In this document: piece by piece, positions 23,866 through 29,610 of the stretch | How positions within the stretch are numbered: the first letter of the stretch is position 1 | How the letters are laid out: each line of letters opens with the position of its first letter | IMG/VR virus record: IMGVR_UViG_3300007640_009548 | Location: 1-29,642 of that record | Direction: 5' to 3' (one strand) | Origin: a virus | Length of the DNA stretch: 29,642 bases | Translations under genes and position numbers: made by a program | The notes under the pieces: model-generated | Databases searched by the model: none | What the model was told of the DNA's origin: nothing | Seen by the model: only the letters and a program-made list of their open reading frames with translations

Positions 23866-24305
23866 AAAAGTATAGATTAGGATTTACAGCAGGTAACTTT
23901 GATTTATTACATCCAGGTTACATTTATACGTTTGAAGAAGCAAAACGTCATTGTGATAAATTTGTAGTTTTATTACAAAGAGACCCTTCTTTACATAGAA
24001 AATCAAAATATAAACCCGTTATCCCAGCTTGGGATAGATATAAAGGGTTAATGTCGATTCAATATATTGATGAGGTATTTATGTATCAAACTGAAGATGA
24101 ATTAGTTGATTTAATTAAAATTCTAAAACCTGATTTAAGAATATTAGGGGAAGATTATTTAGGAAAACCATTTACTGGAGATGATTTGCCTATTGATGTG
24201 ATTTATACCTCTAGATCCCATGGTTGGTCAACAACTAAACTTAAAGATTTAATTACCCTTCAAACTTTAAAACAAAATCCTGACATTATAAAAAATCAAA
24301 TATGA
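23862..24305 (+). CDS. TagD/RfaE2-like nucleotidyltransferase with a changed HxGH motif
   Basis: The 147-aa start at 23862 overlaps the previous stop as ATGA; an earlier ATG at 23832 would add 10 residues inside the upstream gene. It has FTAGNFDLLHPGYIY, where the usual H-x-G-H reads His17-Pro-Gly-Tyr20, then VIPAWDRYKGL and TSRSHGWSTTKLKD (the usual R-x-x-G-x-S-T-T). This is the cytidylyltransferase family that includes glycerol-3-phosphate and heptose-phosphate (HldE) enzymes. Tyr in place of the second His could lower or change activity. Neighbours suggest a sugar-nucleotide role. Confidence 0.82.
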   Translation: MKKYRLGFTAGNFDLLHPGYIYTFEEAKRHCDKFVVLLQRDPSLHRKSKYKPVIPAWDRYKGLMSIQYIDEVFMYQTEDELVDLIKILKPDLRILGEDYLGKPFTGDDLPIDVIYTSRSHGWSTTKLKDLITLQTLKQNPDIIKNQI

Positions 24306-25204
24306 AAATAGTAGTTACAGGTGGTTGTGGGTTTATAGGATCACATTTTATTAATTTTATTAATTCTAAAAAATTAGATATAGAAATATTAGTAGTAGAT
24401 AAAATGACTTATGCATCTGATATAAGTAATATTCTATCTACGAATTGTGAAATTTTAAAAAAAGATATTTGTGATTTAACCTCACAAGATTTAGGTGATT
24501 ATGAATACATAATTAATTTTGCTGCAGAATCTCATGTAGATAATTCAATTAAAAATGGAAAACCATTTGTAAAAACTAATGTAGAAGGTACTTTTAATTT
24601 ACTAGAACTAGCTAGACAAAATAAAAACCTTAAAAAATTTGTTCAAATTTCAACTGATGAAGTTTATGGGGATATGTTAGACTATGGTAAAAATGTAGAA
24701 GCTTCTACTGAATTTGATCTCTATGGTTCATCCTACTATTCAGCTACCAAAGCATCAGCAGATTTATTAGTACAGGCCGCAGGTAAAACTTATAATTTAC
24801 CTTTTTTAATAACTAGAACTTGTAATAATTATGGTGAAAACCAACACCAAGAAAAATTAATTCCCACTATCACCAATTGTATTAAAAATAAAAAACCTAT
24901 TCCCATATATGGAGATGGATTAAACATTAGAGAATGGATATACGCAGAAGATAATTGTATAAATATACTTAATTTAACATTAGGAGAATATGAAGGTGTA
25001 TACCATATAGGATCTGGAGAAAGATATACTAATTTAGAAATTATCGCTATTATTGAAAATATTTTAGGAGATAGAGTTGATTTTGAATTTATTGAAGATA
25101 GAAAAGGACATGATAGAGTTTATGCTTTAAATTCTTCTGAAACTCCTAAATTAATTTTAAATAATACTTTAGAAAATTATTTAAGAAAAGAATTATTATT
25201 TTAG
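24302..25204 (+). CDS. dTDP-glucose 4,6-dehydratase-like sugar dehydratase
   Basis: The 300-aa protein opens IVVTGGCGFIGSHFINF, has NFAAESHVDNSI, the active-site VQISTDEVYGD (Thr-Asp-Glu), YSATKASADLLV (Tyr-x3-Lys), TRTCNNYGENQHQEKLIP and IYGDGLNIREWIYAEDN. These are the RmlB hallmarks. At 300 aa it is shorter than RmlB (about 355). It makes a 4-keto-6-deoxy sugar nucleotide if it is a true RmlB; a related dehydratase is possible. This is the last gene of the sugar run, followed by a 59-base gap with promoter-like signals. Confidence 0.9.
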   Translation: MKIVVTGGCGFIGSHFINFINSKKLDIEILVVDKMTYASDISNILSTNCEILKKDICDLTSQDLGDYEYIINFAAESHVDNSIKNGKPFVKTNVEGTFNLLELARQNKNLKKFVQISTDEVYGDMLDYGKNVEASTEFDLYGSSYYSATKASADLLVQAAGKTYNLPFLITRTCNNYGENQHQEKLIPTITNCIKNKKPIPIYGDGLNIREWIYAEDNCINILNLTLGEYEGVYHIGSGERYTNLEIIAIIENILGDRVDFEFIEDRKGHDRVYALNSSETPKLILNNTLENYLRKELLF

Positions 25205-25235
25205 TTGGGATATTAAATATCTTTTCGTATATTCC
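25205..25235 (+). promoter_or_regulatory. candidate Bacteroidota-type promoter before the zinc-finger gene
   Basis: TTG (25205-25207), 20 bases, then TATATTCC (25228-25235). It fits the TTG-N19/20-TAnnTTTG layout known for Bacteroidota, and the TTTCGTATATT string seen elsewhere is present. A GATATT-A-AATATC palindrome (25209-25221) lies in the spacer and could be an operator. The start at 25264 lies 29 bases downstream, in TTATATATTTATG. Confidence 0.5.
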
Positions 25236-25263
25236 CGCCTAATTTTTAAAAGGTTATATATTT

Positions 25264-25626
25264 ATGGTATTAACAATTCAAACACCAACTCAAGTGAAAA
25301 TGATTTCATGTTCTAAGTGCCACGGCGAAATGCCTAAACTTAGATTAACTCAATTCGGCTATGATTTTTGCGTTAGCTGTTCCGAAGGATTAAATTTAGT
25401 CGGTAAAAAACGTGCTTTACCCGTGCAAATGGGTCAGGGTGACCACTCATGGACAGAAACAGTTATCATGGAAGAAAGCGACTATCTACAGTATGAAATG
25501 ATGGAAGCTATTAATTCTAAATATAAAAAGAAAAATAAAGCTGAAATTTTAAATATGGAAGCTGAAGAAAGAAATTTACAGGGTCCCTTTAGAATTATTA
25601 ATAATAAAGATAAAGAAAGAGATTAG
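25264..25626 (+). CDS. zinc-finger protein, possibly DksA-like
   Basis: The 120-aa protein has one CxxC near the N-terminus (SCSKCHGEM) and a second CVSCSEG about 23 residues later, a four-Cys zinc finger, and a charged helical C-terminal half (QYEMMEAINSKYKKKNKAE). Such fingers occur in DksA/TraR proteins, but the usual long coiled coil is not clear here. The gene stands first after a promoter-like gap, so it may be the regulator of the accessory block; this is a guess from position. Confidence 0.68.
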   Translation: MVLTIQTPTQVKMISCSKCHGEMPKLRLTQFGYDFCVSCSEGLNLVGKKRALPVQMGQGDHSWTETVIMEESDYLQYEMMEAINSKYKKKNKAEILNMEAEERNLQGPFRIINNKDKERD

Positions 25627-25628
25627 TT

Positions 25629-26246
25629 ATGCCTAAACCAAAACCACTAAGCAAGGAAATGATAGTGGCGGCACAGGCAAATACTAAATCTAATTTTGCA
25701 GCAGCACGTTACTTACACGTTTCTTATCAACATTATAAAAGGTATGCTAAAATGTATGGGATATTTGAATCTCATAAAAATCAAGCGGGTAAGGGTATTC
25801 CTAAATTTTTAAAAGGTAAAGGTAAAGAACCAGCACTTTTAGATATTATTGAAGGAAGAATATCAGCAGCTCATTTTTCTCCTGCTAAAATTAAGTATCG
25901 TTTAATAGAAGAGGGATATTTATTAGAGGAATGCTCAATGTGTGGTTTTAAAGAACGTAGAGTCCTTGATTACAAAATGCCTCTACTGTTGCACTTCAAA
26001 GATAATAATAAATCAAACTACAGTCGTGAAAACATTGAACTATTATGTTATAATCATTATTTTCTTACTGTGGGGGATGTTTTTACTGAAAAAGATGTTA
26101 AACAAATTGAGTCCCATATAGAACATCATGGTACAAGTGAAAAAGTAGAATGGGAAGTAGACGATTACCATTTGCAACGTTTAAAAGAACTAGGTTTAGG
26201 AGATGATGGTGAAGATGAAGTTAATCAATACATTTCTAGAATATGA
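25629..26246 (+). CDS. HNH-like protein with HTH-like N-terminus, degenerate motif
   Basis: The 205-aa protein has an N-terminal helix-turn-helix-like stretch (NFAAARYLHVSYQHYKRYAK), CSMCGF, then a block resembling HNH: LLHFKDNNKSNYSRENIEL followed by LCYNHYF. Standard HNH ends as LCxxCH; here the second Cys is missing and N-H remains. It may be a divergent endonuclease, or a DNA-binding protein with a lost cut site. The acidic tail (GLGDDGEDEVNQ) is likely flexible. Its stop overlaps the next small gene as ATGA. Confidence 0.6.
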   Translation: MPKPKPLSKEMIVAAQANTKSNFAAARYLHVSYQHYKRYAKMYGIFESHKNQAGKGIPKFLKGKGKEPALLDIIEGRISAAHFSPAKIKYRLIEEGYLLEECSMCGFKERRVLDYKMPLLLHFKDNNKSNYSRENIELLCYNHYFLTVGDVFTEKDVKQIESHIEHHGTSEKVEWEVDDYHLQRLKELGLGDDGEDEVNQYISRI

Positions 26247-26422
26247 AAAAAGCAAGACGAGCTAGATCATTAAATAAAAAACATCATAAGATAACTAAGG
26301 ATTATGATAAGCAAAAATCTAAACATTTAGAAAAACTTACAGATAAAATCCTTAAAAATGATGAAAAGGCAAATCAATTAAAATCAAAAACAATGAAAGG
26401 TGACTTTCTTAAAAACTTTTAA
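26243..26422 (+). CDS. small Lys-rich protein (59 aa)
   Basis: A short gene fills the gap between the HNH-like gene and the gene at 26425. It begins in an ATGA overlap, runs 59 codons, and starts MKKARRARSLNKKHH; it ends GDFLKNF. About a third of residues are Lys or Arg, and it is probably one or two helices. It could be a DNA- or RNA-binding peptide. The evidence for being real is tight packing (next ATG is 2 bases after its stop), not homology. Confidence 0.6.
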   Translation: MKKARRARSLNKKHHKITKDYDKQKSKHLEKLTDKILKNDEKANQLKSKTMKGDFLKNF

Positions 26423-26424
26423 CT

Positions 26425-26733
26425 ATGAAATTTGAACACAATTGGGAATTTGACACAGAAGAAGAAATGACTGAAACCTTTAAAGATGGAAATAGGAAGT
26501 TACATAATTTAATTGTAGATACTGCTTTAGCAAATCTAAAAACACGTAAAAAAACTATTCCTGTAGTTTCAATCTATACTAAAGAGGATGATATGATCTA
26601 TGATATAATGATAGAACGTCCTGATATGATTGAAACATTAGAACAAAATTTACAAATAATGGAAGAATTTGAAGATTATGAACGCTGTCAAAAAATATTT
26701 GAAGCTATTAATTATCTAAAATCTAAAAAATGA
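26425..26733 (+). CDS. hypothetical 102-aa protein
   Basis: I do not recognise this protein. It is acidic with beta-like segments (KFEHNWEFDTEEEM; TIPVVSIYTKEDDMIYDIMIER) and a C-terminal helix (EEFEDYERCQKIFEAINYL). No metal or catalytic motif is visible. It starts 2 bases after the small Lys-rich gene and ends in an ATGA overlap with the lysozyme-like gene. Confidence 0.68.
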   Translation: MKFEHNWEFDTEEEMTETFKDGNRKLHNLIVDTALANLKTRKKTIPVVSIYTKEDDMIYDIMIERPDMIETLEQNLQIMEEFEDYERCQKIFEAINYLKSKK

Positions 26734-27299
26734 AACGTTTACCCTTACTTATTCTATGCTGGATAGGTTTAGTTGCATTTACCCAATATAAACAAATAAG
26801 AAACACAAATCCAGTATTAAATATAGAACCTCTACCTATAAAAAAAGTAGAAATTAAACCTGAATTGGTTAAAATAAAAATAATGGATCGTAATGCATTT
26901 TTAGATGCAATAGGCCATCAAGAATCTGGAAATAGATACCATATAGTTAATAGATATGGTTATATGGGAAAATATCAATTTGGCAAATCAACTCTGAAAA
27001 CCATAAAAATTAAAGTAAGCAAAACAGAATTCCTAAATAATCCAGAATTACAAGAAGAAGCAATGCTTAAATTACTTAGATATAATAAAAAAAGACTACA
27101 AAAATATATAGATAAGTTTGATGGGCAAACAGTAAATGGTATATTAGTAACCGAATCAGGATTATTAGCTGCTGCTCATTTAGGTGGAGCAGGTAGTGTT
27201 AAAAAATGGTTTAGAACTGGTAAAGTAAAAAAAGATGGTAATGGTATAAAAATAACTAGTTATATGGAGCGATTTTCTGGGTATAATTTATATTTATAA
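26730..27299 (+). CDS. lysozyme-like protein with N-terminal membrane segment
   Basis: The 189-aa protein has an N-terminal hydrophobic helix (residues 4-18, LPLLILCWIGLVAF) with positive residues before it, fitting a signal anchor. The soluble part contains FLDAIGHQESGNRYHIV with a candidate catalytic Glu65, YGYMGKYQFGKSTLK and LLAAAHLGGAGSVKKWF, the order seen in SLT-type and phage lysozyme-like domains that cut peptidoglycan. It could be an export-dependent endolysin or a tail-associated lysin; no holin is recognised next to it. The fold assignment rests on these three short motifs. Confidence 0.7.
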   Translation: MKRLPLLILCWIGLVAFTQYKQIRNTNPVLNIEPLPIKKVEIKPELVKIKIMDRNAFLDAIGHQESGNRYHIVNRYGYMGKYQFGKSTLKTIKIKVSKTEFLNNPELQEEAMLKLLRYNKKRLQKYIDKFDGQTVNGILVTESGLLAAAHLGGAGSVKKWFRTGKVKKDGNGIKITSYMERFSGYNLYL

Positions 27300-27309
27300 T
27301 TAAAAAATT

Positions 27310-27444
27310 ATGGCAAAAATTGTTTTAGGTAACTATGTTTCAAAAACTAGAAAAAAACGACCTGGTGTACATGCTAAAAGCAAATCATCAAAATTAAAAT
27401 CAAGTAAAAATTATGTCAAAGCGTATAGAGGGCAAGGTAAGTAA
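27310..27444 (+). CDS. small basic protein (44 aa)
   Basis: A short frame begins at an ATG 10 bases after the lysozyme-like gene. It starts MAKIVLGNYVSKTRKK, then RPGVHAKSKSSKLKSSK and ends VKAYRGQGK. The RPGVHAKxKSSxxKSSKNY...YRGQG pattern is one I recall from small proteins of several phages, especially of Bacteroidota hosts, but I cannot verify it. It is strongly positive and likely disordered or nucleic-acid binding. The next likely start is 2 bases after its stop. Confidence 0.6.
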   Translation: MAKIVLGNYVSKTRKKRPGVHAKSKSSKLKSSKNYVKAYRGQGK

Positions 27445-27445
27445 A

Positions 27446-27598
27446 ATGGAATTAAGTACAGTATCTTTATTTAATAATTTAACAGATGAAGATTTTATTG
27501 CTATTCATAATGCTGGTCAATTAAAAAGATTATGTCTTGCTTTATCTATTGATTTAAATGCTAATTACGATGAAAAAGACAACTCTTACACAGCATGA
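27446..27598 (+). CDS. hypothetical 50-aa protein
   Basis: I choose the ATG at 27446, 2 bases after the stop of the previous small gene. An earlier ATG at 27413 would overlap that gene by 32 bases. The protein is MELSTVSLFNNLTDEDF followed by a helix (NAGQLKRLCLALSID). It has no known motif. It overlaps the following small gene by 29 bases. Confidence 0.45.
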   Translation: MELSTVSLFNNLTDEDFIAIHNAGQLKRLCLALSIDLNANYDEKDNSYTA

Positions 27599-27719
27599 AT
27601 GGTTTGATGCCTTAAAAGTTCCTACACCTCATAGGAATAAAAAGAAATATAGACGCAAAGAAAAGCACAGAGCTGGTTGGAAAACCAGCTCTTCTTCATT
27701 ATATTTACACAGTAAATAA
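27570..27719 (+). CDS. small basic protein (49 aa)
   Basis: A 49-codon frame starts MKKTTLTQHEWFDALK, followed by a run of basic residues (HRNKKKYRRKEKHRAGW), and ends LYLHSK. It overlaps the previous gene by 29 bases. The hairpin at 27669-27692 lies within its 3' end, so the last dozen codons are constrained by structure or the frame is fortuitous. The Lys/Arg-rich centre suggests nucleic-acid binding. Confidence 0.42.
   Translation: MKKTTLTQHEWFDALKVPTPHRNKKKYRRKEKHRAGWKTSSSSLYLHSK
27669..27692 (+). terminator. perfect 10-bp hairpin, candidate terminator
   Basis: AGAGCTGGTT and AACCAGCTCT form a perfect 10-bp stem closed by GGAA, a GNRA-type tetraloop, followed by CTTCTTCATTATATTT rather than a clean U-tract. 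It lies before the gene at 27730 and so could end the upstream transcript. The lack of a pure T-run lowers confidence. Confidence 0.5.
27677..27707 (+). promoter_or_regulatory. candidate promoter for the SWIM-domain gene
   Basis: TTG (27677-27679), 20 bases, then TATATTTA (27700-27707), a TTG-N20-TAnnTTTR arrangement. It overlaps the hairpin; a compact terminator/promoter would be needed. GGTTATATTATG follows at the start of the gene at 27730. The AT-rich base composition makes chance matches likely. Confidence 0.35.
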
Positions 27720-27729
27720 AGGTTATATT

Positions 27730-28167
27730 ATGGCACTTTGGGAATTTAAAAATTTAAACAAACACGGAAATTTTAGAACTAGAATTATTCACACTAAAGG
27801 TGCATTAAGCATACCTGGTAGTGGATTTGGTCCTTCTGTTATAGCTAGAAGATTTAAGTATAAGTATGAAGAACCTGTTATGGCTCCTACTTTATTTAAA
27901 ACTAATGGTAAAACTTATTTAATGCCTATTTGGAAAGAAGTAATTGAAGGTACTACTTTAGATGATATAGAATGGATTAAACCAAAACCTAAAGTTAAAA
28001 AAGAACCTATTATTGAAATCCATACCAGTAGTAGTAATGCGGATAAAACGTATAAAACAACATATTATCCAGATTCAGGTAATTTCAGATGCACTTGCCC
28101 AGGAAGTTGGAGAGCAGCAGATAGACGTTGTAAACACATAAAAGAATTAGAAAAAAAAGTAAAGTAA
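27730..28167 (+). CDS. SWIM zinc-finger protein
   Basis: The 145-aa protein ends in a SWIM finger: FRCTCPGSWRAADRRCKHIK (C-x-C-x10-C-x-H). The N-terminal two thirds (IIHTKGALSIPGSGFGPSV, TYLMPIWKEVIEG) show no domain I know. SWIM domains bind DNA or proteins and accompany transposases, helicases and recombination factors; a free-standing one in a phage is of uncertain role. Its own promoter candidate and the hairpin upstream suggest it begins a separate transcription unit. Confidence 0.8.
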   Translation: MALWEFKNLNKHGNFRTRIIHTKGALSIPGSGFGPSVIARRFKYKYEEPVMAPTLFKTNGKTYLMPIWKEVIEGTTLDDIEWIKPKPKVKKEPIIEIHTSSSNADKTYKTTYYPDSGNFRCTCPGSWRAADRRCKHIKELEKKVK

Positions 28168-28178
28168 TGCGCGAGAAA

Positions 28179-28210
28179 TTTTGCTTTTGCAGATATCTTA
28201 CGTATCTTCC
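28179..28210 (+). promoter_or_regulatory. candidate Bacteroidota-type promoter before the gene at 28255
   Basis: TTTTG (28179-28183), 19 bases, then TATCTTCC (28203-28210): the best match in the window to TTTG-N19-TAnnTTTG. It leads to a 5' stretch of about 40 bases ending in TTATATATG at the gene start. Confidence 0.5.
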
Positions 28211-28254
28211 CCATGTTGTGATAATGAAGTTACAGCACTAAATAATGGTTATAT

Positions 28255-28494
28255 ATGTTTATTCAAGTACAAAATCAAAAATTAAAAAGAAACAATCAAT
28301 TTAGAGTTCAAACAATGCCTGCTGGTATTAAAGAAATTAAATCCAGAGGTTGGAATGTTAATGACTGTAAATTTAAAGAAATTAGAGATGAATTAGTTAA
28401 AAATAACTATAGTGGTTTAGATGGCAGAACTAATACTAAGGGGAAGCAATTTTTAAATAGAAAAAATAAATTAAATAAAGTAGTTTCATTATAA
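28255..28494 (+). CDS. hypothetical 79-aa protein
   Basis: I do not recognise this protein. It is basic (KLKRNNQFRVQTM, KGKQFLNRKNKLNK) with one likely helix (DCKFKEIRDELVKNN). The start lies inside a TTATATATG string after a promoter candidate. Fourteen bases separate it from the HNH gene, so both may be on one transcript. No motif is visible. Confidence 0.62.
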   Translation: MFIQVQNQKLKRNNQFRVQTMPAGIKEIKSRGWNVNDCKFKEIRDELVKNNYSGLDGRTNTKGKQFLNRKNKLNKVVSL

Positions 28495-28508
28495 ATTAAT
28501 ATTAAATT

Positions 28509-28874
28509 ATGGCGCGAACTCCTATAAATTATGAAACATTCAAAAATCAATTTTTAATAGAAAACTTCACTAACAAGTCAGGTAAAGAAGTACATACTAG
28601 GTTTTATAAAAAGTATTTTTATAGATTTAGAAAAGAACTTAAAAGTGAATTTAATTTTGATATGCTTACATGTTCTAATAAGGAATGTAACATTACTTCT
28701 CATGCTGGCAGACCTATAGTAATGGAATTAGATCACATAAATAGAATTACTAATGATGCTCGTATAGAAAATTTAAGACCTTTATGTCCTAACTGTCACC
28801 AACAAACTCTAGGATATAAAAATCGAAAAATCAGTATAGAAGAATATTTTAATAAATTATTAAACAATGAGTAG
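28509..28874 (+). CDS. HNH endonuclease
   Basis: The 121-aa protein has the complete HNH signature: ELDHINRITNDARIENLRP and LCPNCHQQT (H...N...H with CxxC), and CSNKEC as the other zinc-binding pair. N-terminal FYRFRKELKSEF may contact DNA. It is a free-standing HNH gene of the type that can act as a homing endonuclease. It overlaps the following gene by 8 bases. Unlike the HNH-like gene at 25629, its catalytic residues are all present. Confidence 0.88.
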   Translation: MARTPINYETFKNQFLIENFTNKSGKEVHTRFYKKYFYRFRKELKSEFNFDMLTCSNKECNITSHAGRPIVMELDHINRITNDARIENLRPLCPNCHQQTLGYKNRKISIEEYFNKLLNNE

Positions 28875-29265
28875 AGGTAGACCAAATGAGCAAGTAGAAA
28901 GATTAGATAAATGGATTATAGATAGTACTGATTATGATGGGTCCAGGTCAGTTATTAAATTTGATAGATCTAAATCAGCAAATGGTCCTTATTCATGGGA
29001 AAATAATCCACCTAAAGGATTTAGACAATCTAAAGTTAAACCAGATAAAGGTAAGGCATACGGTAAACAACCTGTAGTATTAGTATTTAAAACATCAAAT
29101 CGTTCCAATGCTAAAACTAAAATTAAAATATTTAAAAACGAAAACATTGATTATATTTTAACAGCAGATAAATTAGTTGGAGTACCACCCAAAGCAGAAA
29201 TAATTGATGTTGGTGTAGGTAAGTCGTTCGTAGAGCGATATAAACAAAAATATAATTTAGCTTAG
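28867..29265 (+). CDS. hypothetical 132-aa basic protein
   Basis: I do not recognise this protein. It begins MSRGRPNEQVERLDKWI, with an RGRP like an AT-hook core, then beta-like segments (RSVIKFDRSKSANGPYSW; VVLVFKTSNRSNAKTKIKI). It could bind AT-rich DNA, but one such core is weak evidence. It overlaps the HNH gene by 8 bases and is followed by a 42-base gap. Confidence 0.62.
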   Translation: MSRGRPNEQVERLDKWIIDSTDYDGSRSVIKFDRSKSANGPYSWENNPPKGFRQSKVKPDKGKAYGKQPVVLVFKTSNRSNAKTKIKIFKNENIDYILTADKLVGVPPKAEIIDVGVGKSFVERYKQKYNLA

Positions 29266-29268
29266 TCT

Positions 29269-29282
29269 TTATATATTTATAA
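29269..29282 (+). promoter_or_regulatory. candidate promoter element before the gene at 29308
   Basis: TTATATATTTATAA lies 25 bases before the start and belongs to the same family as the elements at 3628, 9918 and 25254. TATATTTA is included but no TTG lies 19-20 bases upstream. Confidence 0.3.
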
Positions 29283-29307
29283 CAAAATATTAATCAATAA
29301 ATTTATT

Positions 29308-29607
29308 ATGTTAAAAATTATAGGTCTTATAGTAGTAATTTTAGTAGCAGGAGCTGCTGTTTATTATTTTGGGTTTTACAAAAAAGGTAAAATTAACGAT
29401 AGAGATGGGGATTTTATTCCTGATGAAGTTGAAGATGCAGTTGAAGATGTTAAAGAAGTAGTTAAAGAAACTAAACGTAGAGCTAAACGTGTTAAAGAAG
29501 AAATTAAAGACGTTATTGAAGAAGCTAAGGACGTTGTAGAACAATCTAAAGACGTAGTAGCAGCTGCAAAAGGAAAAAAACGTAGAGGTAGAAAACCTAA
29601 AAAATAA
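29308..29607 (+). CDS. membrane protein with calcium-loop motif and basic tail
   Basis: The 99-aa protein has one transmembrane segment (residues 4-22, IIGLIVVILVAGAAVYYFG), then NDRDGDFIPDEVED, a D-x-D-x-D...D-E loop like thrombospondin type 3 or EF-hand calcium sites. Next comes a charged coiled-coil (VKEVVKETKRRAKRVKEEI) and a Lys/Arg tail (KGKKRRGRKPKK). The role is unknown; an envelope-associated protein interacting with DNA or other basic-binding partners is possible. It begins after a gap with a promoter-like element and is followed by a truncated gene. Confidence 0.72.
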   Translation: MLKIIGLIVVILVAGAAVYYFGFYKKGKINDRDGDFIPDEVEDAVEDVKEVVKETKRRAKRVKEEIKDVIEEAKDVVEQSKDVVAAAKGKKRRGRKPKK

Positions 29608-29610
29608 AAA

